From the NCBI GenBank assembly GCA_015501075.1, contig JADNYJ010000533.1, positions 1-21,563 of the forward strand: a DNA stretch of 21,563 nucleotides. The letters are read 5' to 3'. The notes below the pieces were generated by a model. It made no database searches and was not told the origin of the DNA. It was given only the letters and a program-made list of their open reading frames with translations. Source of the DNA: Gymnopilus junonius. Lineage: Eukaryota; Basidiomycota; Agaricomycetes; Agaricales; Galerinaceae. Of the stretch, positions 1-10,901 are shown in pieces; positions within the stretch are counted from its first letter, which is position 1; every line of letters begins with the position of its first letter. The position numbers were made by a program, and so were the translations under genes.

Positions 1-1413
1 CAGCCGTCGCCGCTCTAATTACCCGGGATAATAAAATTTATGTTGTATGTCTGACCTTTTTTTCTGACTCCCCTACGTTCTCACGATGTCTAGGCGAATG
101 CTGGAGATTCGCGATCTGTAATTTCGATTCAAGGGGAGGTAAAGCCCCTTAGTTTTGACCATAAGCCAACGAGTGCTAGTAAGATCCATTTTGATACGAA
201 TAAAGATTTTTTTTTAACTTGTCTTAGCCGAAAGGGCTAGAATTTCTGCAGCGGGAGGATATATAGAATACGGTCGAGTGAATGGTTCGTGACGATAACT
301 TTCAGATTGGATACCGACTTCATAAAAATCTGAATATCTAGGCAACCTTGCATTGTCACGAGCACTTGGGGATTTCGAGTTCAAGAAAAATTATTCATTA
401 GGACCAGAGGCTCAAATCATCACTGCGAACCCTGATGTAACCTGCCATGAAATCACAGACGAAGATGAGTTTTTGGTGCTGGCTTGTGATGGTAATATGA
501 TCCTTTCTCTTCCAGGACGAACGCAGTTAATCCGCCTCTATAGGTATCTGGGATTGCCTTAGCTCGCAAGAATGTGTCGACTTTGTGCGCTACCAGGTTT
601 CTGAAGGCAAAGAGTTGACGGAAATTTGTGAAATGATTTTTGAACATTGTCTTGCTCCCGACACTACCTCAGGTGCTGGAATTGGCTGCGACAATATGAC
701 CATCATGATTATTGCCATCACACATGGACGAACCAAGGAAAAATGGTATGAATGGGTTACGGACCGAGTAAAGAACGGCTATGGGCGCCAGACACCAAGC
801 ACTGTGCCGCAATTGTATTCTCAAAGTCGATTGATGTCTTTCCGCGCTCGAAGGGAAGCACGGGAGGGACGAGAAGCACAGGAGCGATCGCAACCATCTG
901 AGCAGAACGCAGCTGATACCGCAGCTTTCTTTCGTCAATACGGGATGACGATCACCACGCTCTCGACTGGGGGTGGAATTTCTTACAGGCCCGGTGGCAG
1001 TATCGTCAGTGACAGTGGGCAGCTCATGTTTGGAAACGACGACAGTGAAGAGGATGATAGTGAGGAGGAGCCAATCAATGGCCGGTCCTTTTTCACCGAG
1101 TCACTCGGTTTGGGAAGGTCCGAGTCCCCAGATCCCACAAGAAGCCTCAAAGCGCGATTGGATGAGTTTGAGAAGGATATCGAGAGGGAGAAGGAGGAGA
1201 CCGATGCTGACGGAGACTCAGCTATGCATGAAACGGACTCTGAAAAAGGTAAAGACGCTTTCGCGTTTGCAAGGCTCATAACAATGATCTTAATAAATAT
1301 ACCTTTTCACAGATTCCAAGCCCTCACCGACGACGAAACTACCCAATGGTGATGCGAAAGGGTCCCCCGAATTGCGGAGTCCGACACCATTAGGCGAGCC
1401 TTTGAAAGCGTGA
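1..1413 (+). CDS. PTC2: PP2C-type Ser/Thr protein phosphatase (Ptc2/Ptc3-like), 5' end missing
   Basis: A metal-dependent phosphatase that removes phosphate from Ser/Thr; Ptc2/3 enzymes act on stress MAPK, checkpoint-kinase and CDK pathways. The gene enters from the left edge, so the N-terminal part of the catalytic domain is not in view. Exons by splice sites and frame: 3-44, 94-178, 228-284, 342-491, 544-1248, 1313-1413 (TGA at 1411-1413); the introns are 49-64 nt with gt...ag ends. Visible PP2C motifs in order: [34 protein letters not shown] (spanning an intron), LVLACDGIWD and GCDNMTIMI, whose Asp residues bind metal. After the domain comes TKEKWYEWV, typical of Ptc2/3, then a tail of about 190 residues rich in Arg/Glu and acidic Ser runs (SEEDDSEEE), probably disordered. 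The frame is intact. The family assignment is very secure; Ptc2 versus Ptc3 cannot be separated here. Confidence 0.93.
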
Positions 1414-2328
1414 CCAGCTGGACGATGAAATTTGATATTGCACAGCCGTCATCCAAGGATTTGGTGTATAATCTTCCCTGTTGTCGCGTTGTTCCTTCTC
1501 CTTTTCATTCGGGTTGGCGTTGGTTATAGCACCCTATGTTTTTCTCCATTTCTTCATGTTGGATCCCACCATCATTCTTTGTGATCGAATTTTTCGACCT
1601 TTCGGACCATGCAGATTTACCGACCATCATGCAATAACATACCACGAACGAACTACCTGCATTCGTACATGCTTGTATAGTTATGTAGTCATACACCTCC
1701 GCCCTTTCTTACGACTGTTATATGTGTTCCCTTACCCCCTCCTTCTTTGTTCATGCAATCCACTTTACCTTCCCAGCGCCAATGTACTGTACCTGACTCT
1801 GCCTCCGAAAAATGATACCGTCATTTATTCTCTTCTCGATATCCTTGTGAATTTGATGCTGGGTAAAGCCTTGGCTATGCTTTTACTACCGTAAATGGAA
1901 TGATCTTCCTCTTATGGAAACTTCAAGCAAAGCCTTGCAGGTTCAATATGTAACTCATTCCTCACTCGTCACTTTTCACTCGATACAAATGTGACAGCTG
2001 TTAAACTTTTGAGCGATAAAAGTTGGTCAAACAGGCAGTGCTTTTGTCCTCCAGCAGTAATCTTTGGATAATGGATTACTACCAAGTATAATTTAATTTT
2101 GAACAACCAAACAAATTTGACCCTCCAAAGTAAGCTGAGAGGCCAACCATCCAAAAATAAAGGAAACAAAGGAGATGTCGAAAGAATAAATGGCTCTACA
2201 CTAGGAATGGTCCTACTTTTTGCAGGCGCCGGGTATCATCTAGGATCGGGCTAGTTGCACAAAGCCTGGAGAGATTTAAATAGCCACGACGACAGATACA
2301 AAGAAAATCACTTACCACCGAGATTCAT
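1414..2328. other. Intergenic region between convergent genes
   Basis: About 0.9 kb between the PP2C stop and the secreted-protein stop, expected to hold both 3' UTRs. An open frame at 1481-1894 (+) reads as Cys/Phe/Tyr/Leu-rich sequence from C/T-rich DNA, with no recognisable motif or splice context. I see no gene, RNA or repeat. Confidence 0.6.
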
Positions 2329-3051
2329 TTAGAAAGTAGTGATGGCACCCTTTGCAGCGCTGAAAGCGGCACCAACGGAGGCAGGAGAAGTAGTGGCATC
2401 CCAGTTCGATCCACCTACGACCACAGTGTGAGAGCCAAGGTCATGGCCGGAGAAGCCGAAGTCGTCCGTGGTGAGGGATCCGTCTTCGGCAACAATGTCG
2501 CTGAAGTGGTCAGAGATACCAGAGTCGAATCCGACGTGGAGACCAGAAGTGCGACGAAGGTCGTGGCTGAAAAGTCCAAGGCTGGCGTGGAACTGTTCAA
2601 AGACGACAGTTTGGGTTTCGACTTCACAGACTTGCTCGGTGATGATTCTATGGATTTATTTGTAAGACATTTCCCGAAGTGGAAGAAACGAATACTACCT
2701 CTTGGCTATCTCTTGAAGAACGAGGAGGCGTTGTTGAATGATCTCAATAGACTCGCTATGGCAAACGAGCTCTTGGCTTTGTTCGACAACAGTCTGCTCA
2801 GAAATGTGTCCAACGAAGTTGTCGACACCGTAAAAGTTGTCGAATCCGGAAAAAGAGTGGAGGCCACTAAAGTTATCGAAGGAGATCTCACCACGGGCAG
2901 CTATAGCACGAGAAAAGAGCCATGAAATACAGAAAAAAAAAAGATGGAGAAGTCCAAACATACTCAGCCTGTTGAGAGAATGGGGTCTGGCGACGACACC
3001 TGCGACCAGAGCAGAGGCAACAAAAAAGGTTTGGAAGAGCTTGGCGAACAT
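2329..3051 (-). CDS. Small secreted protein of unknown function
   Basis: Three exons: 3051-2964, 2900-2699 and 2647-2329. The introns are gtatgt...tatag and gtagta...catag. The total of 609 nt gives 202 residues with the frame intact. The first 22 or so residues look like a signal peptide: basic start, hydrophobic core VASALVAGVVA, likely cleavage near ARP. The mature protein begins with a Phe/Asp/Asn/Gly-rich stretch with repeated DNF motifs (FDNF, FDNF, VDNF), then an amphipathic region with two Cys (VCHSE and EQVCEVE) that could form one disulfide, then a Gly/Asp/His/Ser-rich C-terminus (FDSGISDHF, DDFGFSGHD). It resembles, from memory, a family of roughly 200-residue secreted proteins found in agaricomycetes, but no function is known to me. 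It converges with the PP2C gene. Function is unassigned; the gene model is well supported. Confidence 0.85.
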
Positions 3052-3262
3052 TTTTGTATCGGAGTAATGAAGGAGTGAAGGAGGCTGTCAGAACCAATGA
3101 GACTGAAAAGGTCGTCAGCTGGAAAATACTTAGCCTCACCTTCTCAAAAAGAGGTCAAAAGTAAAAGATCGTTGGTTGAAAATTAAAAGGCGACCGGGCC
3201 AGGTGATCGAAAAGAACGAAGGAAGGAACTGATGGAGAGAATTGGCGACTCTGGATATGCTC

Positions 3263-3268
3263 TTTATA
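3263..3268 (-). promoter_or_regulatory. Candidate TATA box of the secreted-protein gene
   Basis: TATAAA read on the minus strand, about 210 bp upstream of the ATG at 3051. This fits a strongly expressed fungal gene with a long leader, but it rests on the motif alone. Confidence 0.35.
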
Positions 3269-3630
3269 GTGAAAACGGAACGTCGAGTCAAATCATGTTA
3301 CCATATTACAGGTTTGGACAGACTCTGAGTGCACCAGAGTCGCATGGTTCACATGGACCGCCCAAGAGTCACCGCTCGCGCCTGTCTGTCAAGTCGGCGT
3401 GAATCAGTTTGACCAATGTGCTTCTGCTAAGTCAATTTCAAATTTCATTCCTATCAAGTGCCAAATCAAAACAGTCACTGATACCTTTTGAGTGTCTGAT
3501 ATAAATTCGCCTCGATGAGCAGAAAATCCCAGCCACAAATTTTTTTTTCTTTTTTTTTTTTGCGTTCGTCACTTCGAAATTTCGCGTCTTTCAGACTTCT
3601 CTTGACTGCGAATGGATGCAATGCGCCAAG
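3269..3630. other. Non-coding upstream stretch with T tract
   Basis: No supported gene. It contains a T-rich tract at about 3540-3561 (two long T runs broken by a C). It probably holds upstream sequence of the secreted-protein gene and the end of the suspected broken gene to its right. Confidence 0.45.
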
Positions 3631-3635
3631 CCCAA

Positions 3636-4075
3636 CTAGCTAAATATAGCATCGAGATTTGAACGGTGGGCGTTGAAGTCAAGTGGCCACACCGAGGGAA
3701 ACATCACGTCTCCGAAAGCGGGAGGCTGTAGGTGGCTGTCTCCCAGCATAATGGCCGAACCGGAGGCAAAGGTCGTTGCCATCGTATCCAAGCGTTTTAT
3801 CAGGCAACCAGGTCGATCCAAAGGCAACGTTAATTAAATAACCTGTGGTAGAATTCAGAATTTGGCCTGCCCACTAATGGGCGCGCCCGATGCCATAGAG
3901 GATCATTATATCACAGCCTGTCATATTTCAGATTCAAAGATACGTCATCACCAAGGAATGAATAACAGGCAGATAGGCCACTCACCCAATCCATTGCAGT
4001 ACATTCAGCAAAAAAACCCTCGAGCTCCTCCTTGCAATCAGGCGTAACCAAGTGCTGGACCGCTGGACTATGCAT
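3636..4075 (-). pseudogene. Possible short broken gene, unrecognised
   Basis: Several pieces look coding but do not join. From an ATG at 4075 there are 30 open codons with protein-like composition (TPDCKEELEGFF...AMDW) that end exactly at a good donor, gtgagt at 3985. A plausible acceptor (gacag) lies at 3918, giving a 68-nt intron, but the next codons in that phase reach TAA after three residues. Another frame downstream reads through an in-frame TAG into YLINVAFGSTWLPDKTLGY. A third ends with GDSHLQPPAFGDVMFPSVWP...DAIFS and a TAG at 3636. A T/A-rich box (tatttat, minus strand) sits about 40 bp upstream of the ATG. It could be a decayed gene or a real gene carrying base errors. I do not recognise the family. 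Confidence 0.28.
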
Positions 4076-4885
4076 ACACCAAATCCAACCTTGTCAAAGC
4101 GCGGTGGGAGGAATAAATAGCTTGTATTTAATCAGACTACTTGGTGCCAGATATACAAACATTATATATGATATTTCCTCTAGCCAAGGGGTTGGGAACG
4201 AAGGAAAGAGAAAGATTAGATTCATTGAGCAGAAGAGAAAAAGGAAAAAAAAAATGCGGTTTTGGCGAGGATATGTACACAAACTGATTTTGGGTGAAAC
4301 GAAAAGGTATTGCCTTTTAAGGGTCGACAACGATGTGAGATTGCGATTGCGACAAGAGAGGGAGGGGGGGCAAGGAATGGTTGTTTGGTTGGTCCGATAA
4401 TTCCCAAGGAGATGTAAAAAAAATATACATTAAGATGCCAGAAGTTGCTGAATGAATGACGATGATCGAAATTGCAGATGGAAGAAAAGGAAACCCGAAG
4501 GAATGCAAGGCATATGGTAAGAATGAACGTGCATAGCATAGGAGCGTAAGGTGGGAGAATCCTAGAAAAGGTCGAAGCCGCGGTGGGGTGGGAGTGGTAG
4601 GACATGGCTGATCTACAAATGTCTTCAAAGACATGTGCAAGTTGAAAAGGATAGGTGGATGCAGTCATGGACAGGAGTGAAATATAGGAATTTAGGAAAA
4701 GGACGCGAAGAAAAGTCATACAGATTGTTTTACAAAGCATGAAAATAGCACAACACCCGCTGGGTTGTTTCGGTTCAATAATCTGGGAGGACCTGGAAAA
4801 GGTCGCTTAACGAAGATCTATGGTGTAAAGGAGAAGATGGATGTGTGGGTGGATGAGCTGGCATAAATAATAAACTGCAATTGCT
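4076..4885. other. Region downstream of MPS1, no gene seen
   Basis: About 0.8 kb, A/G-rich on the plus strand. The open frame of 172 codons at 4222-4740 (-) has a composition expected from pyrimidine-rich non-coding DNA and no motif. It probably contains the MPS1 3' UTR. Confidence 0.5.
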
Positions 4886-7800
4886 TCATTCCATCTTGGC
4901 TTGAGACTGGATCCCTTTGAGTTCTTGGACAAGCCTCTGTTTGCAAGATTTCATGTTCAGCAAAAATGTCAGAGATCACTCACACCCAACTCACTTCTGC
5001 ATCTTTCATCAGCGTCTCTGGATCCAAGTTCGTGGCTCCCTCAGCTGCAAGTTTATACTGTATTCAAGCAACTGCCGCATGTAATACGGGTTAATGATTG
5101 TCTCATTCTCCTTTAGCAATTCTTTGATGGGCGTGGGTGTAGCTGATAGAGCAAAAATATTTAATCACCCAATCACTACAACAATAAAAGATGCAAAGAC
5201 TTACGTTCGTGATTCGCCAGCCATGTATCATTCAACAACTGAGGAATAGTCGCTCTCTCTTTCGGATTCCGACACAAACAGCTCTTCATACTCTTAATCA
5301 CATCCTTCCGCACCCTCTGCTTCAAATGATCCAGCTTCTTCGGAGGTTCGACAACCTGCCCATTGCCCGTCGAACTACGAGGCGAAGGCACCATCGGTAC
5401 TGCATAGTCCGGAAATTCAATGACATGAGTTAGGTCTGGGATGGCTTTCATCTTTTGGTACACGGAGAGGTGCTGGAATGGCGGTTGGCCATATATCATC
5501 TGGTACAGGATGCAGCCTAATGACCATACGTCTGAAGGTCGGCCAACTTTGAGCCTTCGCATGCCGTCGGGTAACTCAATAGCCTCAGGGCTCATGTAAT
5601 TGACTGTTCCGATCTAATAAAATTCGATTAGACGACGAATTGACGAAAGGCTTCAACGGATACAAACCTGGTGATCGCGCTGGATGTTAGTAGTGTCATT
5701 TGCAATGGCATTGGCAATGCCAAAGTCAATCAACTTGAGCTGACCACGGACCAGCACAAAATTGGCAGGCTTCAAGTCGGAGTGCACAATCTTCTCTTCA
5801 TGGATCACATGAACAGCTTGCAGCATCTAATAGCGAAATGCCATCAATAAAAAAAGCTATCAAAAAAACCGTGCCAAACCCAACCTGTTGCCAATAATAC
5901 GCCACCCAAACCATATTGACTGGCTCTTTCATCTGCTCTTGCAACAGCCTAGCCAAATCAATCTCTCCACATTCCATAACAAGCAAAAGATGGCCTTTGC
6001 TACCTCCCGGACCCGGCTTGACCTCACTATCAATCAAGCGAATAATCCGACTATTTCCCTCCAGACGTTTCAGCAACGCAATCTCATTCATGTATCCGCT
6101 CATCGTCTCCGCGTCCGTCTTGTCCAACGAGACTCGCTTGATAGCGTACAACTCATTCGCATGATTCAAGACCCTGAAAACGCGCGAAGAACCGCCTTTG
6201 CCGATCATATCCAATCGCGCATATGCCTTCTTGTTGACCTACACATTTGACTGAGTAAAGAGGTGGAGTAGCATAAGCATAGAACTTACCACAATATGTC
6301 GATTTAGTTGTGCAGAAGCAGGAGGAGCTGATTGGGCAGGCGCTTGATTTTGTAACGCCGACACAGACTGTGAATATTGCAGCGGCTGTGGCTGGTGTTG
6401 CAAAGACATATGCGATTGGTGGCCTTTCCTCTCGCGTTCCCTATCCCTCTCTCGTTCACGCTCTCTTTCCCCTCTATCCCTTTCACGTTCTCCAGAACTA
6501 GCAGCACCTCCATGTTCATAATCATCATCCCTCTCCCCTTTATCTGCACCAGCCCATGTCTTCCTAACAGGCTGAGCAACAGCAGCGTTCCCATCTCTGC
6601 TTGTAGTGGGCGGTTCTGGAGCTGTAGGACTCCGACGATGTTTTGCGACTTCTCGGCCAGCTTTACTATTGGGCGGTGAAAGGCGACCTTTGCTTGTCGG
6701 AGGAGAGGCACGTCCTTTGGATACTGGAGGGGAGGCGCGTCCTTTAGACGTTGGAGGTGATACACGGCCCTTTGACTGGCCTGGAGGGGAATATCTCCCT
6801 TGCAAGCGAGAGGCCAAGGGCGGTGAAGCTCTGTGTGACTCTACAACGTAGGGGAACTAGTCGAGATGGCTGATGCCGGAGGAACGACACCGCGCAGGGT
6901 ATCTGAATCGCGTCGTCGGTGGCCATAAGCAGACCTTGACGACTGCAGGTATTGTTGGTGAGTAGGTGAGGGAATTGTCGGGATTGCCGGTACATTGCTC
7001 TCTGGCTCTCGGCCTTTATAAAATATCTCGATTCAGTAAGTGATGAGAAAACGTTCAATACTTACGTTCAGCTTCATCTTGTGCAAGGTATTCTTACAAA
7101 AGGGCAAATTAGATGAGGTAAAAGTATAGTAAGGAAAAAAGGAGCCTACTCTTGTATTCTGCCCTCAGTTCCTGATCTTGCGTTCGCGTTGCTGCTGGTG
7201 ATCCTACGAGCTCCCCCAGTGCTTTCAGCATTCGTGCCTATGAGTCCGTAAGTAATCCACGTCATTAAAAAGATTAGATGAATTATTACCGAGACTCGTG
7301 CCAGGTCGAGAAACTTGGGTTCTGATATTGTTGTTGCAACTGGAGTTGATAATCGTCGCTGTCTTCTAAGGAAAGAATAAGAACCAAGCAATGATATAAA
7401 CATGGGAACTAACGTACTCAATGCTTCACTCAGACTTGCAGACCGTCTTGGACGGCTCCAGACTGTGCGAGGGAGACTGCATTCACATTGACACTCAAAC
7501 CACTTTGGTTCCTCGTACGAGCAGCCGTCATATGTGAAGCGGACGGTATAGAAGAAGGCAACGAACCATTGAAGGCTCAACAGAAGTCGGTGGTTCGTCT
7601 TCTGGTTCTGTTTCATCTCCACTGGCTATAATATGGATAGGTGAGTAACGGCCGCCAGCCTGCTCGTTCTCACTGTGGTCGGCCTCTGAAATACGGTCGA
7701 TATTATTCAAGCCGACATATTTGGGCGCAGAAGTGGACTTCATGATGCGCCCTGCGCGATTTGGACCTGGCAGAATTTGACGAGAAGAATAGGAAGACCG

Positions 7801-8512
7801 TTGTGGGACAGGAACATCTGCAAGTGGTCTACTGTTCGCGCTATGCTGCCACTAGACAGATAAACCGCGCGAGGCTGAGGGAACACGGGCAGAGACAGCC
7901 GACACGGAGCGCGTAGCAAGCGGTGGAGAGTCCTTGGCTTGGTTGGAACCGAGGCAGTTTGAATGACATCGTCAGATTCGCTAATGTTTTCCTTCTCCTC
8001 TTGCAGGGCATAAGGGTGGGCACTGGTATCCATAGTCTGGCGGGTTCGAGCACTGGCTTCGCGTTTGTCACGGCTGTCCTCGGCCGTGATCCTGCGTGGT
8101 GCGACACGGGGCTTTGACAGTGAGGATGCTGTTGGTGCGAGGTAGGACGGGGGATTGTGGATGGACACAGGCCCCGAGGTGGTGCGATGGAACGGGCGAG
8201 AGGGATTTGCATCTTGTTTGGATGAGCCGACGAGCAGAGACGCGCTTTCTGAACGCGAGAGGGAGAGCCTGGGTACTGGGGAGAGAGTGCCCGGGGGGTC
8301 GGGCTGGAGCGGAGGGTCCTGGGGTGTTGGGGGGACGAGTGGGTGGATTTTGAGGAGGAGCCCTTGGAGAGGCGGATGAAATTGCCCTGCGAGTCAAAGA
8401 TGTAGTCGAAAGAGAGGTCATCGATGATGGAAGAGTCGTCCGAGGTGGGAGTAGTCGCCTTTGCGGCAGAGAGGCGGTTTTCGCCCGGCGTGCGAGGCGG
8501 CGACAGAGACAT
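4886..8512 (-). CDS. MPS1: Mps1/TTK dual-specificity spindle-checkpoint kinase
   Basis: A kinase of the kinetochore and spindle assembly checkpoint, also needed for spindle-pole duplication in fungi. Start at 8512 ([10 protein letters not shown]), followed by [19 protein letters not shown]. The kinase domain (about 6238-5230) has [16 protein letters not shown] (Gly loop), YAIKRV (ATP Lys), HSDLKPANF (Ser in place of the HRD Arg, normal for Mps1), [18 protein letters not shown] and [12 protein letters not shown]. The C-terminus ends RLVQELKGI...KME with TGA at 4886. Clear introns: 7417-7366, 7289-7238, 7149-7093, 7065-7014, 6890-6841, 6289-6239, 5884-5827, 5667-5614, 5204-5143, 4994-4937. The N-terminal half is low-complexity, with an SPP repeat and an Arg/Glu run. 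The reading frame is broken by single-base shifts near 8300, 7960, 7590, 7435, 7315 and 5055, plus a TAG near 7853; weak introns might explain the first two. Identity is certain; exact N-terminal exons are not. Confidence 0.9.
6658..6796 (-). repeat. In-frame 27-bp tandem repeat in MPS1
   Basis: Five successive units encode RxSPPx[49 protein letters not shown]. The period is nine residues after a ten-residue first unit. Each unit carries an SP site next to a basic stretch, a plausible target for proline-directed kinases. Confidence 0.85.
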
Positions 8513-8722
8513 GGCGACAAACGAAAGCAACGAAAGCAAGGAGGACAGCGGCGACAAAGCAAATGCGAGCAGATTCAATTCAACCACTCGGGCTCATTTC
8601 CAACTCCTCATGTCGGCTTGGCCCCGGACACCATCTCCTCTTCCGGTAATTCGGTCATGCTTTTGCCCACGGGGTCCTGCCTCATGCCCTAAACACGGTC
8701 ACGGGTCATTCGCGTCTGAGTA

Positions 8723-10244
8723 CTACAGCTTGGCAGAAACTACAATCCGGTTCAGTCCCCCCACAATCTCCTGCACCTCCCTCTCCAGCCGCTTCAGCAG
8801 TTCCTCGCATGTGGGTATATCGTCTATCAGTCCAACAGCAATCCCCGCGCTCCAGATTCCATAGTCTGCGTCCCCATTCTCGTACACCAGTCGTCCGCGT
8901 GCACCGGACACAAGGTGCTGAACATCCGAAAACTTGGCGTTGCCCCGTTTCTCAATCGCTACAACTTCCACCGCCACTTTGTTCTTGAACACCCGAGCCG
9001 TATTGTGCAGCGTGCGGAATATGTGTATAGTATCGCGCTCGGTCGAAGCAACGATCTTGTCCTTGATGTTTTGATGGATAGGTCTGCGTAACATAGTCAG
9101 AAAAAGTATCTGGAACTTTCACTCGCACTTACGACTCTACAGTGCACATGAATCGAGTGCCTGTGGAGTCATCAATCAATGGCCGATCCTAAATAACAAT
9201 GCTATTTAGCTTACCCATATTCGCACCCTACGAATACGGTCAGCTTAGTCTTTTTGATTGTCTGTGTGGATAACATACCGCAGCACCTAAAGCTAAAGGC
9301 GGCTGCAAGGCCCCTGCCATCAGCAAGTCCTCCCGAAGCAATGAAAGGAACCTCAAGTTCCTTTGCCGCTCGAGCCAACTGTCGTAGACTGAGTGGCATT
9401 CTTGACGTCGCATTAAATCACACTAACCAGGACCAATCCACCAATGTCATCCTCACCAGGATGTCCAGCACCTGCCATTTACATGAGAAAAAGATGGTCG
9501 CATGCAGGCAAAGCGAGACTGACATTCAAAGCCGTCGATACTCAAAACATCAACGCCCAATTTCTCGGCGCTCTATACTGACCGTCAACGACAAACTCAT
9601 CCACAAAAAACACTATAACACTTTCTCACCTTCGCATGTCTGATAGTAGTACACTTGTGCACAACAATGCACCCATTACTCTTAAAGTACTTGATCAATT
9701 CGCCCGCTATGCCGGAGATGTGTCAATAACTAACCCATCAAACCCCATGGAATCGCCACATACGATTGCTCCCTGCCGTCTCGAAAATCTTGACACCCTC
9801 TTCAACGGCAGCTCTCGCATACCCCGCGTAATCCGGTGGGTTTATAGCAGGCAAGAGCGTAATATTCACACCAAAGGGCTTGGACGTAAGCTTGCGCGTC
9901 TCACGAATAGCCGCTCGCAGTGCATCGGGAGAGGGCTGCGTAAGGGCAGTCAAAATACCTCCAAGAGTAGATGAGATCCTAGCATGTGATTTCAGCAAGA
10001 AATACGCGTACCGAGTCCTCCAGCGTTGGAGACTGCAGCTGCAAGCTGTGGTACGCCGACCCTGTTTGACAAGTTGTCAATGGTCTACGGCATAACATAC
10101 GTTGAATGGCCTCGTTACCATGCATTCCTCCTGAATGACAGGACTGCATAGAAACAATTATATAACAGTGACGACCAAAAGTGAATGAACAGCTGCCTAC
10201 ACTCGAATTCCAAGCAACTTCGTCAGTGGGGTTACAATTGGCAT
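8723..10244 (-). CDS. Nitronate monooxygenase (2-nitropropane dioxygenase family)
   Basis: An FMN enzyme that oxidises toxic alkyl nitronates such as propionate 3-nitronate with oxygen. Start ATG at 10244 (MPIVTPLTKLLGIR, donor at 10202); TAG ends at 8723. Recognisable blocks in order: PVIQGGMH (FMN region, with one base missing), [82 protein letters not shown] (conserved His), LARAAKELEVPFIASGGLADG, ANMGTRFMCTVESP and a long last exon to VVSAKL. At least ten short gt...ag introns fit these junctions. Frame breaks lie near 10130 (a G missing in QGGM), around the two first introns, and near 9290 (one extra T before the intron after LGAA). The order, start, stop and motifs are otherwise complete for a protein of about 350 residues. 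Family secure; class I by motif resemblance. Confidence 0.88.
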
Positions 10245-10901
10245 CTTGAACGGACGTAGAAAATGGCCTTGTACTTCTGGTTAAGATGAAGATGGAAATG
10301 TACCAAGGAAGATTGAAGAAATAAATGTCTTCTTTCCTCAAGTTTCGGTGCAGTTATCCTTGCGAATGCTGAATCCGGTTAATTGGGAGATCCGAGGCCT
10401 AGTGGTACTATTGATGATGGTTTGGTGTCAACTGCTTTGCGCCGCTACAAAGCTCGGTTAACGGCGACTTGCAAAACCGACTGAAGTAGTCAAAAACTCT
10501 GTACAAGGCCGTGAAATTGATTCCAGAGACCAACGTGGGTTGTCAAAGGCTGAAGACGTCTTTCATTTCGGGAACCTCAGTATAAGAGGACAATTGGAGC
10601 GTGATTTTCGGTGTTTAAGCGCTATCAGGTGACGATATAGGACGACGTCACCGGTCAGATCTCAGACCTCAGCTGAACGGGCGGCAGGGTGAACTGAGCA
10701 GGTCAGCTCAAGAGCACCCCAAGGCTTTGCAAAGAAAATGGCAGAAACGCAAAATAATAATTCATGAAGCTCAAGAAAAAGTCTGGAAAACAATGTTTAC
10801 AACTTGAAGTTAGGAACGATCTTCATCGTTCCTATGTATACAATAAAGCTCACGATCCCAGCGATTAGCAATCCAACTAAGATGTCCGTGAGCGAGCAGA
10901 A
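10245..10901. other. Intergenic region upstream of nitronate monooxygenase
   Basis: About 0.65 kb between the nitronate monooxygenase start and the peroxiredoxin stop. It should hold the former's promoter and the latter's 3' UTR. No gene, repeat or RNA was seen. Confidence 0.5.

Noticed and set aside
1481..1894. 137-codon open frame after the PP2C gene
   Set aside because: Pyrimidine-rich DNA gives a Cys/Phe/Tyr/Leu-rich product with no motif; it lies in the expected 3' UTR.
2428..2925. 165-codon plus-strand frame
   Set aside because: Antisense shadow of the spliced secreted-protein gene, whose frame, signal peptide and splice sites are coherent.
4222..4740. 172-codon minus-strand frame downstream of MPS1
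   Set aside because: Composition follows the C/T-rich strand; no motif and no homology recognised.
8280..8350. 68-nt intron (gtcccc...cccag) to explain the first MPS1 frame change
   Set aside because: It restores frame but has a poor donor and a very C-rich body; one missing C in the six-C run fits at least as well, so it was not asserted.
8424..8864. 146-codon plus-strand frame
   Set aside because: Antisense to the MPS1 start and the nitronate monooxygenase last exon.
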